64,000 nt of DNA from Bettongia penicillata ogilbyi (Eukaryota; Chordata; Mammalia; Diprotodontia; Potoroidae): contig JAJHZJ010000335.1 in assembly GCA_023548195.1 (NCBI GenBank), positions 3,589,020-3,653,019 on the forward strand. Direction: 5' to 3'. The position numbers were made by a program, and so were the translations under genes. Below the pieces are notes generated by a model. That model searched no databases. It saw only the letters and a list, made by a program, of their open reading frames with translations, and had not been told where the DNA came from. Positions 46,945-57,010 of the stretch are shown piece by piece (position 1 is the first letter of the stretch; each line of letters starts with the position of its first letter).

Positions 46945-48690
46945 AAAAATGAAGTAGTTAGAAAAAATGATAAAACAGATAAACCATGAGTTAATTTGAT
47001 TTTTAAAAGAAAGAAAATCAAATTGCCAGCATCAAAAGCAAAAAAGGTGCATTCTTCACCAATGTAGAGGAAATTTAAGAAATCATTAGGAGATACTCTG
47101 TCAAATTGTATGCCAATAAATGTGAAAATTTAAGTGAAACAGATGAATAGTTACCAAATGTAAATTGTCCAGATACACAGGAGAGGAAATAGCATAGTTA
47201 AATAATCCTACCATAGAAAAAGAAATTGAGCATGCCGTCTTAAGAAAAAAATCTGCAGAATTCACAAGTGACTTCCACTAAACATTTAAAGAGCAATTAA
47301 TTTCAATACTATAGAAACTATTTGGGAAAATAAAGAAAGGATCCCTACCAACTTCCTTTAATGATAGAACTATCATGCTTATATCTAAAACAGGAAGAGC
47401 AAAATCAGAGAAAGAAAACTATAGGATAATTTCCCGAAGGACTATTGATGCAAAAATTTTAAATAAAATACTAGCAAGTAGATTACAGCAATATGTCACA
47501 AACATCATACACTATAACCAGATGGAATTTATACAATGAATTCAGGACTGGTTCAGTATTAGAAAAAGCATCAGCATAATTGACTATATCAGCAATAAAA
47601 CCAACAAAATCATGTTTATCTGAACAGTGGCAGGATTTTGATTAAAAAAAAATCTCATTTCTATTTTTACAAAAGCAATGGAAAGCATAGAAATAAATGG
47701 AGCTTTCCTTAAAGTGGTAAACAGCATGAGTCAAAAACCAGTACAAAAACATGATTTGTAATGAGGATGAACTAGAAGTCTTTCCAACAAGATCAGAGAT
47801 GAGGCAAGGATGCATATCGCCACGACTATTCTTCAATATTGTTCTAGAAATGCCAACTACATCAATAAAAAAGAAAAAATAAAGGGAATTAAAATAGGCA
47901 ATGAGGAAACAAAACCATCCCTGGAAATGATGGGGTGATATACTTGGAAAATCCTAGAGAATCAACCAAAAAGCTAGTTGAAATAACTAACAATATTGGC
48001 AAAGTTACAGGATACAAAATAAACCCGCATGAATAATGAGCATTCCTATAAATTACAAACAAAGTCTCAACAAAGAGAAATTCCATTTAAAATAACTGTA
48101 GACAATATAGAATACTTGGAGTCTACCTACAAAGACAAACTAAGGAACCATATGAACTCAAAGACAAAATACTTTTCACACAAATAAAGCTAGATTTGAA
48201 CAATTGAAAAATATTAAAATTCCCATGGGTAGACTGGGGCAATATAAATGGCACTTCTATCTAAATTTCCTTATGTATTCAGTTCTATTCCAATCAAGCT
48301 ATAAAAAATTTTATAGAGTTAAAAAAATAACAGTAATATTCATCTGGAAGGAAAAAAGGTAAAGAATTACCAGGGAATTAATTTGTAAATTGTCAAGGAA
48401 GGTGGCCTAGACTTACCAGATTGCAAAGTATGCTATAAAGTGATAATCATCAAAACAATCTGGTATTGGTGAAGGAAAAGAGTAGTAAATCAGTGAAATA
48501 GATTGGGTACACAATACAATACTTGCCATAGTGATCTAGTCTCTAAATGTCTCAAATCTGGGGACAGGAACACAATATTTGACCAAAAAATGCTGAGAAA
48601 GCTAGAAAACTTTTTGTCAGAATGCCAAGATAAAGTCCAAATGGGTAGAAGATCTAAATATTATGCAAAATTGGGGTGTTGCTCAGACAT
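46945..48690 (+). mobile_element. L1 ORF2 fragment (RT domain to mid-C-terminus)
   Basis: Old L1 ORF2 DNA with RT landmarks at DNA level: 'ttaaataaaatactagcaag' (I-L-N-K-I-L-A-S), 'gaggcaaggatgcatatcgc' (R-Q-G-C, RT motif B region) followed by the L-F-F-N-I-V-L-E coding stretch, 'cctagagaatcaacc' (P-R-E-S-T). It ends abruptly at 'gatctaaatatta', so both ends are missing. No open frame of length. Confidence 0.88.
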
Positions 48691-48742
48691 ATAAGTTGTC
48701 AACTCTTTAAAACTCCATTTGAAGTTTTCTTGGCAAAGATAC
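48690..48742 (+). mobile_element. MAR1-type SINE head fragment
   Basis: 'gttttcttggcaaagatact' then 'ggagtggg': RTE-derived SINE head, truncated. Confidence 0.6.
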
Positions 48743-48754
48743 TGGAGTGGGGGT

Positions 48755-49490
48755 GATGGGGTGCTTGGGTGCATATACTTGGCCCCCAATTCTAAAATCA
48801 CATTTCTCTTTAAAAACCACGTTTCTCCCTACCCTCAAAATACTATGTCAGGCAGTTTCTCCCCAGCCCAAGGACATTGCCTGCCCTAGCGACAAACATT
48901 ATCTCCCTTCCTGCTATAGTAGCCAAATGCATCTACAGAATTCATTAGTTTGAAACAGCTGTGTACTGGGCCATAATGACATTTACTGCTCACTGACCAA
49001 TGACATGTATTCTAGACTTAGACATACCTATGCTCCCTTACATTAATCTTGTCTAACAAGACACTGACAAGAGAAGCCTGGATTTTTCCTGGTCAGCCCT
49101 GACCATTGGTTGACTTAGTGACATTTCAGGCCTAAAACCACACCTCCAGGTAGTGCCCCTCCCCACTGGGCAATTTTCCAATGAATTTTGGGTAAAATAG
49201 CTGTGCAGTAGATATCAAAATTTCACGTTTCTTTAAGAACTGACCACTCCTTAACCACTCCCTAAAACCACCCAAAACACCTAGTTAGCATATTTGGCAC
49301 AAGTGGTACTATAGAATATCCTATACAAACTTTCCCTATACCCCTTTAAGGTTGCAGGCTCTCTAAGAAATCTATCCCCCTGAAAAGCACAATAAGTATT
49401 TACCTTGACTTCAACAATGCTTAAGGTCGTGAATTATTCTCCAGACGACTTGTTCCTTGTACCTGGTGTTTGGTGGGGGAGCAGGGTTCC
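48755..49490 (+). mobile_element. LTR-like sequence, possibly a solo LTR
   Basis: C-rich DNA unlike its surroundings: 'gaccaatgacatg', 'ccactccctaaaaccaccc', a TATA-like 'atatcctatacaaac', a poly(A)-like 'gcacaataagta', then 'gtcgtgaattattctcc' and a G-rich end 'ggtgggggagcaggg'. The order is that of a U3-R-U5 LTR of class I type. No gag/pol is adjacent and no TSD was found, so this is tentative. Confidence 0.4.
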
Positions 49491-49496
49491 TCATAT

Positions 49497-50692
49497 CCCC
49501 TTTCCAGCCCATATCAGGGGAGCAGGCCCAATGTGGTGGGGTAAAACGACAGACATGCTGTAGCTTTCCCCTCATAGCCCATAAAATACCTGTAAAAATG
49601 ACTCTAAACAAATTCTAGAGCAGCAGAAGTCACAAAACGACAGAGTGAAAGGGATTTACAGCCCAAGGCAGCCTGGAAGGATGATTGGAAAGGTCTATCA
49701 CACCAGCCTTGGCATGGCAGGAACAGAACTGGAACATGCTTTTGGGCGTTAAATCACAGGGCACTGCAGTTCCCAGATTTCTCAACCCACAAGTACAAAA
49801 GACAGTTTCAAAGGTCAGTGAGAAAACTCTTTCATCTAGTTGAGAAGTGATCATGGTCCAGCCCTAGCTCTGGGCCCAGAGTGGCAGCAGTCACTGCAGT
49901 ACAGTGGCACCATGTCCATTTTTGGACCCCTCACCTTAAAGACCCTGGGGAAATTGACTGGTCAATCTGAATCTCAGCCCTGAGTGGTGGTCCTGGGGTG
50001 AGAAACAGTGCTGGTGTGGTGGAGCTGCTGGAGGCTCTGGAAAGGGAATTCTACTCATAGATCCTGGGCAGAAAAGTTTGTCATTGCTTCCACACCAGAG
50101 TGCAGGCCAGGAGAGAAGTAAACACCTCTCCTTTGATTATGCCACCTTGGAGGAACTGAGAATTTATAGGTCCCTAAAATATAACTTCCATTTTACAAGG
50201 GACTCAAACGTCAAGTAACTTGCTGGGGAAATGCCCATTAAATGGGAATAAATAAGACTATTTTTACTTTCTTGGTGAACAGATATTTTCTTCCATCATT
50301 TTGGCTGAGAAAGAACAAAGCATGCCATCACAGGAAGATATCAAAGTCAAGGCTTCTGCACACAAAGCCTCCAAAAAGATATGCAAGGGTCTCAGACCAT
50401 GGAAGAGTTCAAAAAGGATATTGAAAATCAAGTAAGAGAAGTGGAGAAAAAATTGGGAAGAGAAGTGGGAGTGATGCAAAACAATCATGAAAAGTGAGTC
50501 AACAGCTTGCTAAGGGAGACCCCCTCAAAAAAAAATACTGAAGAAAATAACACCTTTAAAAATAGACTAACTCAAATAACAAAAGAGGAGTAAAAAGCCA
50601 ATAAGGAGAATACTTTAAAAATCAGAATTAGCCAAATAGAAAAGGAGGTTCAAAAGCTCACTGAAGAAAATAGTTCTTTAAAAATTAGAATG
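49497..50692 (+). mobile_element. Old HAL1-type fragment (5' UTR and ORF1 N-terminus)
   Basis: Starts 'ggagcaggcccaatgtggtg', then 'ataaaatacctgtaaaaatg' and 'gcagcagaagtcacaaaa'. ORF1 ATG at 50231. Coiled-coil DNA runs to 'cctgaagaaaatagttcttt'-like wording and breaks off at 50692, where composite repeat A begins. Frame destroyed. Confidence 0.78.
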
Positions 50693-51545
50693 AACATCAT
50701 TTTGACTTGCCTTTGTTTTGAGTCAGGGTGGGCTGTGCAGGTCACCAGCCTCAATTCTCCTCCAGAGCCATCTGAATGCAGTGACCTGATATACATCAAG
50801 ATGACTGAAAATGACCCAGGATGTACTGGGAGACCTTAGGTCCTTTAGGCCAAGATCTTTGCAGGTACTCACTTAGGCTGAGGTAACACCCATTCATTGA
50901 ATATGGACTGTTTAGAAGTAACCAGGGCATGGCCCCTTTAATGAGGGTGAGCAAAAGAAAGACAACAGATTGAGAGGGAAACAGCAACAGTTACTATTGA
51001 TAATCACTGTAAGGCTAGGAGGGTCAAGAAGAGCCCTTTGGCAGGGACCCATTGGTATCCTAGCTTCAGAGTGCTGTAGCTTTAAGCTTTGGGGAAAGGG
51101 AAGAAGGGAAGGGAAAGGAAGGGAAGGGAAGGGAAGGGAAGGGAAGGGAAGGGAAGGGAAGGGAAGGGAAGGGAAGGGAAGGGAAGGGAAAGGAAGGGAG
51201 GGGAGGAGAGGAGAGGAATCGAAGAGAGGAGAGGAGAGGAATAGAGGAGAGGAGAGGAGAGGAAACTAGCCAGTAAAATCCAAGTTAACTGGGCATCTTT
51301 AGGCCATCCAAATTTACCATCCTTTGAAAAGGAGAAGGAAGGGAAGGACGAGGCAGTCAGGGGAAGAAGAGCTGAGTTGCCTAGCTAGCTGGATCCCCAT
51401 TAACAGCCAACTGCGTCTACTCACAGGATTGTGTTTGTCCTTTGTTGCCAAGGAAGACCATGCCAAATGATGGCATGACTTACACTTGACTTTGTTTGAG
51501 TGAGGGAGGTCTGTGTAGGTCACCCACCTCACTTCTCCTCTAGCT
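50693..51545 (+). repeat. Composite repeat 'A', copy 2, with GGGAA array
   Basis: Same order as 8955-9700: A motif ('gggtgggctgtgcaggtcac'), 'acccattcattgaatatg', 'catggcccctttaatga', 'ggcagggaccc', a purine array, 'actagccagtaaaa', then a second A motif at 51425-51545 ('gatggcatgacttacactt'). Confidence 0.62.
51091..51263 (+). repeat. Minisatellite-like (GGGAA)n/(GGAGA)n purine array
   Basis: About 170 bp with almost no pyrimidine on this strand; it creates a spurious EGKGR-repeat frame. Confidence 0.97.
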
Positions 51546-52111
51546 GAACATAACAGGTGATACCATAAGCAAATTAGAGGAGCATAGACTAGTTCACCTG
51601 TCAGGTTCATGGATAAGGGAAGACTTTGTGAACAAACAAGAAATAGGAAACATAGCATTATGTAAAGGGGATCATCTTGATTGCATTAAGGAAAACAGAA
51701 AATTGAGAAAATATTTTGTGTAGCATGTATCTCTGATAAACACTTCATAGAGATAACATGTAAATTTATAAGATGACAAGGCTTTTCTCAATTGATAGGC
51801 AACAGATACAAATAGGCAGTGTTCAGATGAAGAAATTAGCTATTCATACTCATATGGAAAAATATTTTAATCCCTATCAATTTGAGAAATCCAAATTAAC
51901 ATAACTCTGAGATACTTATTGCTTCACACCTAGCAGATTGGTTAATATGACAGAAAAGGTAAGTGACACATGTTGGAGAGAGTGTAGGAAAATGGTGACA
52001 CTGATGCACTACTGGGAGAGTTGTGAATTGACTCAACTATTCTGGAGAGCAGTTTGGAAGTATGCCCAAAAGGCTATAAAATGATGCATGCCCTTTGAAC
52101 CAGTCATACCA
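51546..52111 (+). mobile_element. L1 ORF2 C-terminal, part 1 (interrupted)
   Basis: 'gcatagactagttcacctg', 'ctcaattgataggcaacag', 'attggttaatatgacagaaa', 'ctggagagcagtttggaag', 'tttgaaccagtcatacca'. It breaks at 52111 and resumes at 55520 with 'actagtctgtatcc', exactly the next L1 words. Confidence 0.88.
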
Positions 52112-52642
52112 TGTGATGAATGAAAAGCCCAAGGGACATAACTTCTAGGTAATTAATCAATTAATGAATTAGGTTAGCTAATAATCAATAAAATAATGGT
52201 CAGAGATTGCATAACTAAAGACCCCACATAGAAGGCACTTGTCTGTTTAAATACCTTTGAAAGGTCATTGTCCCTGATATGGGGAAGTCAACTTTAATTG
52301 GTTAACAATTCATGTAAGAATGAATATTACAATGAGAGGTGGAACTATCCTAATAAGATACTGAATGACTTTCATTATGTCAAAGAGACTCATCTGCACC
52401 TAGACTATTAATGCCTTGGGTGATGTAGATATAGAGATCCATCTCCACCCAGATCACTTATATTGAACGCAATGGACTGGAATTCACCCTGATTACAATT
52501 TCTTTACACTTTAATCAGAAACAAACTCTCCCAGTTGGATGGAGTCCTGCCCAAGATTGAAGAGAATTTCCCAGGGTCTCTGAATGAGGAAACAGAAAGG
52601 GAAAAAAACCTTGTATATGTCCCAACATTAATCATTGCTAAT

Positions 52643-52656
52643 TAATAATAATTTCT
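52643..52656 (+). repeat. TSD, left copy, of HAL1 element 3
   Basis: TAATAATAATTTCT, repeated exactly at 55496-55509. Confidence 0.92.
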
Positions 52657-53333
52657 CTGGGAGGAGCCAAGATGGCGGAGGAGAAAGACTCACATATGCT
52701 AGCTCCGAATCCACAGCCCAGAAATTTCCTGTAAAAAGAACTCCCCACAAATTCTGGAGAAGAGCAAACATGCACCAATGCAGTGGAGGAGATTTCCATT
52801 CCAGAGAGCCCTAGAAAGCTGTCCCCAGGGGTCCATCGTGCTCCGGACAGCAGAGCCCACCCCGGTGCTGCCCTGGCCCCACGGCCACAGAGGAGCCGAT
52901 CCAAGCAGGCTTCAGGGATGGAACCTCTGGCAGCCTCGAAGGTCCCTCCACCCACAGGCGCTACAGGTCAGTGAGAGACACTTCTGGGCTGGCCGAGAGG
53001 GGAGCGGGATGTCTCCGTGGCTCAGGCCACCTTAGGAGGCAGCGGCAGAGGGAATGGTGGAGGCAGGGCGTCCCGGAACTTCCAGAGCAGACAGGAGCTC
53101 AGGGCTATTACCAAAGGTCTCTGCATAAACGCCCTGAGGGAACTGAGCCTGGGAGGCGGCCCTGCCCCCACCCAACCACCAGAATTTAAGCTCACACTGA
53201 ATAGCAGCTGTGCCTGCCATGGAAAGCCCTGACACTGGGAAGCAGCATTTGAATCTCAGACCCCAAGCACTAGCTGGGCAGATCTAGGCAGGGGTGGAGA
53301 GGAATCTCACAAGTGAAGTACCTGGCTGGTAAA

Positions 53334-54437
53334 ATGCCCAGAAAAAGGAAGCAAAATAAGACCATGGAGAGCTACTTTCTTGGGGAAGAGATGTTCCTTC
53401 CTAGTTTCATTTCTGATGAGGAAGTACAATGCTTGCCATCAAGGAAAGATGTGGAGGTCGGGGCCTCTCTATCCCAGACATCCAAGGTGGATGTCTGGTG
53501 GGCTCAGGTCATGGAAGAACTCAAAAAGGATTTTGAAAATCAAGTTAGACAGGTGAAGGAAAAACTGGGAAGACAAATGAGAGAGACGCAAGAAAAGCAT
53601 GAAAACGGGTCAATACCTTGGTAAAGGAGACCCAAAAAAATGCTGAAGAAAATAACACCTTGAAAAATAGGCTAACTCAATTGACAAAAGAGATTCAAAA
53701 AGCCAATGAGGAGAAGAATGCTTTCAAAAGCAAAATTAGCCAAATGGAAAAAGAGGTTCAAAAGCTCACTGAAGAAAATAGTTCTCTCAAGAGTAGAACG
53801 GAACAGATGGAAGTCTAATGACTTTCTGAGAAACCAAGAAATCACCAAACAAAACCAAAAGAATGAAAAAATGGAAGAGAATGTGAAATATCTCATTGGA
53901 AAAACAACTGACTTGGAAAATAGACCCAGGAGAGACAATTTAAAAATTATGGGACTACCTGAAAGCCATCATCAAAAAAAGAGCCTAGACATCATCTTTC
54001 AGGAAATTATCAAGGAAAACTGCCCTGATATTCTAGAACCAGAGGGCAAAATAAGTATTGAAGGAATCCATCGACCACCGCCTGAAAGAGATCCAATAAG
54101 AGAAACTCCTAGGAATATTGTGGCCAAATTCCAGAATTCCCAGGTCAAGGAGAAAATATTGCAAGCAGCTAGAAAGAAACAATTCCAGTACTGTGGAAAT
54201 ACAATCAGGATAACACAAGATATAGCAGCTTCTACATGAAGGGATCAAGGGGCGTGGAATAGAATATTCCAGAAGTCAAAGGAACTAGGACTCGAACCAA
54301 GAATCACCTACCCAGCAAAACTGAGTATAATACTTCAGGGGAAAATATGGTCTTTCAATGAAATCGAGGACTTTCAAGCATTCTTGATGAAAAGACCAGA
54401 GCTGAAAAGAAAATTTGACTTTCAAACACAAGAATGA
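53334..54437 (+). pseudogene. HAL1 ORF1 (L1 ORF1p-like), two frameshifts and one stop
   Basis: Starts MPRKRKQNKTMESYFLGEE, followed by an acidic linker and the coiled coil (EELKKDFENQVRQVKEK). A base is missing after 'catgaaaa' near 53605, moving to the frame of 53618-53818 (NTLKNRLTQLTKEIQKAN). A second shift near 53815 leads to the frame of the RRM (NLKIMGLPESHHQ) and C-terminal domain (ARKKQFQYCGNTIRITQD). TGA at 54237-54239 follows AAST; the frame then continues (RDQGAWNRIFQKS, RITYPAKLSIIL) to TGA at 54435-54437. About 66 residues lie beyond the internal stop. Confidence 0.87.
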
Positions 54438-54576
54438 GAAGCATGAAAAAGTAAACAGCAAAGAGAAGTCATAAGGGACCTACCAAAGGTGAACTGTTTA
54501 CATTCCTACATGGAAAGACAATATTTGTAACTCTTAAAACTTTTCAGTATCTGGGTAGTTGGTGGGACCACATATA

Positions 54577-54660
54577 GACATGCACACACACACACACACT
54601 CACACACACACATGTACATGCGTGCATGCACACACACATACACACATGCATGCACATACA
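54577..54660 (+). repeat. (CA)n array within the HAL1 3' UTR
   Basis: CA-rich microsatellite at the same place in all three full-length copies (about 12530 and, reversed, 15425-15483), so it belongs to the element. Confidence 0.9.
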
Positions 54661-55495
54661 GAGACAGAGAGCACAGAGTGAATTGAATAGGATGGGACCA
54701 TATCTTAAAAGAAATTAAGGTAAACGGTGAGAGAGAAATGTAGTGGGAGGAGAGAGGGTAAAATGGAATGGAGTAAAATATATCTCATTCAAGAGGCAAG
54801 CAGGAGACTTTTTAGCAGAGGAAAAAGAGGAGAGCTGAGAAAAAAAAACATGAAGTTTACCCTCATCACATTCGACTAAAGGAAAGAATAAAATGCACAC
54901 TCATTTTGGTTTGAAAGCCTACCTTATAATACAGGAAAGTGGGGGAGAAGGAGATAAGCAGGGTGGGGGGATGATGGAAGGGAGGGCAATGGGAGGAGGC
55001 AGAAATTTGAAGTCAACACTTGGGGAGGGACAGGATCAAAAGATAGAATAGAAACAATGGGGGGCAGGATAGGATGGAGGGAAATACAATTAGTCTTACA
55101 CAACACGACTATTATCGAAGTCATTTGCAAAACTATACGGATATGGCTTATATTGAATTGCCTGCCTTCCCAAAGGGAATGGGTGGGGAGGGAGGGATGG
55201 GGAGAATTTGGAACTCAGAGTTTTAGCAACACCTGTCAAGTATTATTGTTGTTGCTACTAGGAAACAAGAAATACAGTCAACAGGGAATAGAAAGTCATC
55301 TGGCCCTACAGGACAAAAGAGAAGATGGGGACAAGAGAAGGGAGGGAGGATTAAAGAGAGGGCAGGTTTGTGATAGGGAAAATTAGAATGCTTGGTGTAT
55401 TGGGGTGGGGAGAGGGCACAAATGGGGAGAAAATTTGGAACCCAAAATTTTGTGGAAATGAATATAAAAAGTTAAATAAATAAATTGAATAATAA

Positions 55496-55509
55496 TAATA
55501 ATAATTTCT
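55496..55509 (+). repeat. TSD, right copy, of HAL1 element 3
   Basis: Exact copy of 52643-52656. The tail's AAT units merge with it, so the border could be off by a few bases. Confidence 0.9.
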
Positions 55510-55519
55510 ATCAATCACA

Positions 55520-55700
55520 ACTAGTCTGTATCCACAAGATACACACACATGCAGACACATATTTACATACATATATACACATACATGGGAAAGGACCTAT
55601 ATGTACAAAAATTTTATAGCAGCTTTTTTTGTCTTGGCAAAGAATTTGAAATATGGGAATGATGGAACAAGTTGTGGAACATGATTGTGATGAAATATTA
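55520..55700 (+). mobile_element. L1 3' end, part 2
   Basis: Resumes the L1 of 51546-52111: 'actagtctgtatcc', a CA/TA-rich patch, 'gggaaaggacctatatgtac', 'gaacaagttgtggaacatg'. Confidence 0.82.
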
Positions 55701-55734
55701 CTATTCATTACTAGACTATAAGTTCATCGTTCAG

Positions 55735-56432
55735 GTCCAAGGTGCCACAGATCAGCAGGAAGTCCAGAGCACAGGAACAAATGTGTTGCTACTGTCCCCC
55801 AAATATGCAAAGGGCCCTCACTTCCCTATCTCCTCTCACTCCAACAAGGAAAATTTCTCTCTCCCCTTATCATAATTCTGCTTTACAATCTAATGAATCA
55901 GCAGACATTTTGATGGGAATTAGCACGAGACAAAAGTTTACTTCTTTTTAGACCAGCCCCAGATACCCCAAACACTGTAGTTTCTCTGTGGGTGACACGA
56001 TAATCTCAGCCCTGAAGGTGGATGAGCTCTTTCATGATTATCTCTAAGATGGCTAGCTTGTCCTTCTCCCCTGTGCTGCCCTTATACATATCCATGCTCA
56101 GGCACATACACAACCACGGATGCACTCATGTGCATACATATGACACCACTACTCTTCTCTCTACTCTAGCAGAGAAGAGCAGTTAATAATCCTTCCCAGG
56201 CTACATGAGATGAACTACGAGAACCACAGGAGCAAAGATAGCAATCTATCCCTACTGTGGAATCAGTCTGTTTGCAGAACATTTCTAGGCTTGACTTTCA
56301 ATCTCTTCTCAATAAGAAGGGAAGCTACAAGGAAAGAAGGAAGAAGAAGATGCTACAGGACTTGTAGAAATGAAGACCTTTCTTCTAATTAGAGCCTTTC
56401 CTATAAAGGAGAAGAAAGACTCAATTATATTT
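55735..56432 (+). promoter_or_regulatory. V1R upstream module, copy 3 (tandem, first)
   Basis: 'gaccagccccagatacccca', 'gacacgataatctc', CA-rich run, then GCAG followed by AGAAGA at the donor position (56173), so the splice-like GT is lost. Repeated 698 bp downstream. Confidence 0.45.
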
Positions 56433-57010
56433 GGGTGGGCCAGCTCAAGGAAAAGCCCAGAGGTCTTCCCACTCCCCTTGTCCTGAACAAATGGCCCTCA
56501 TTTCCACCCTTACTGCCCCTCACATTTTGACAAGTAAAATTTCTCTCCCTATGCCCCACGATGCTCTTTTGAAGATTCTAATTAATCAGTAGACCTCATT
56601 AATCTACATTAATACCTGAGACATAAAGTTTACTTCACTTTAGACAAGTCTCAATTACCCTGGGGAAAAAACATGTAACTTCTCTCCAAATGACAGAATA
56701 ATCCCAATGCTGGGGGAAGATGACCTCGGTCTCTATAACTGCTACCCTCCCCTGTCCTCTCCACCCTACTCGCAAGCATGCACACATCCATATAAACTCA
56801 GATACTGATCACCATTGCTCTAACTTCTACTCTGGCAGCATAAATTCTTCAGGTAAGTGAATCTGTACCAGCCCCTGAGACAGGGACTTGGAGAACTAGA
56901 ATCTCTTTAGTTACGTGTTTGTATACCTAGACCCTAGAATAGAGTGTGATACACAGTAGCTTCTCAATATATGAGTATTGATTGGTTTAGTGACTATGTG
57001 ATGTCACTCA
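56433..57010 (+). promoter_or_regulatory. V1R upstream module, copy 4 (tandem, second)
   Basis: 'agacaagtctcaattaccc', 'gacagaataatccc', 'gctgggggaagatgac', 'tccatataaactcag', then TTCAG-GTAAGT with GT at 56853-56854, a consensus 5' splice site. It ends in MIR-style wording ('cacagtagcttctcaatat'). No V1R coding exon follows before 64000. Confidence 0.48.

Larger units (their letters stand above)
52657..55495 (+). mobile_element. Full-length HAL1-type element 3
   Basis: 2.84 kb, exact 14-bp TSD. Starts CTGGGAGGAGCCAAGATGG; GC-rich 5' UTR to 53333; ORF1 53334-54437; a long CA array at 54577-54660; 3' UTR of purine modules; TAAATAAATA-type tail. Same architecture as elements 1 and 2, no ORF2. 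It shares the internal TGA of ORF1 with element 2. Confidence 0.93.
52112..55519 (+). mobile_element. Solo LTR inside L1, itself split by a HAL1
   Basis: The LTR parts are 52112-52656 and 55510-55519, about 555 bp together. It begins TGTGAT and ends ATCACA, a perfect inverted terminal pair with TG...CA ends. The flanks are acca (left) and acta (right), a possible 4-bp TSD with one mismatch. No viral genes remain. The HAL1 at 52657-55495 with its TSD sits 10 bp from the LTR's 3' end. Confidence 0.72.

Noticed and set aside
50970..51269. 99-codon frame with EGKGR repeats
   Set aside because: Translation of the (GGGAA)n array; no upstream gene features.
56210..56392. 60-codon frame inside the upstream module, considered as a small gene or uORF
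   Set aside because: Not conserved in the other module copies.
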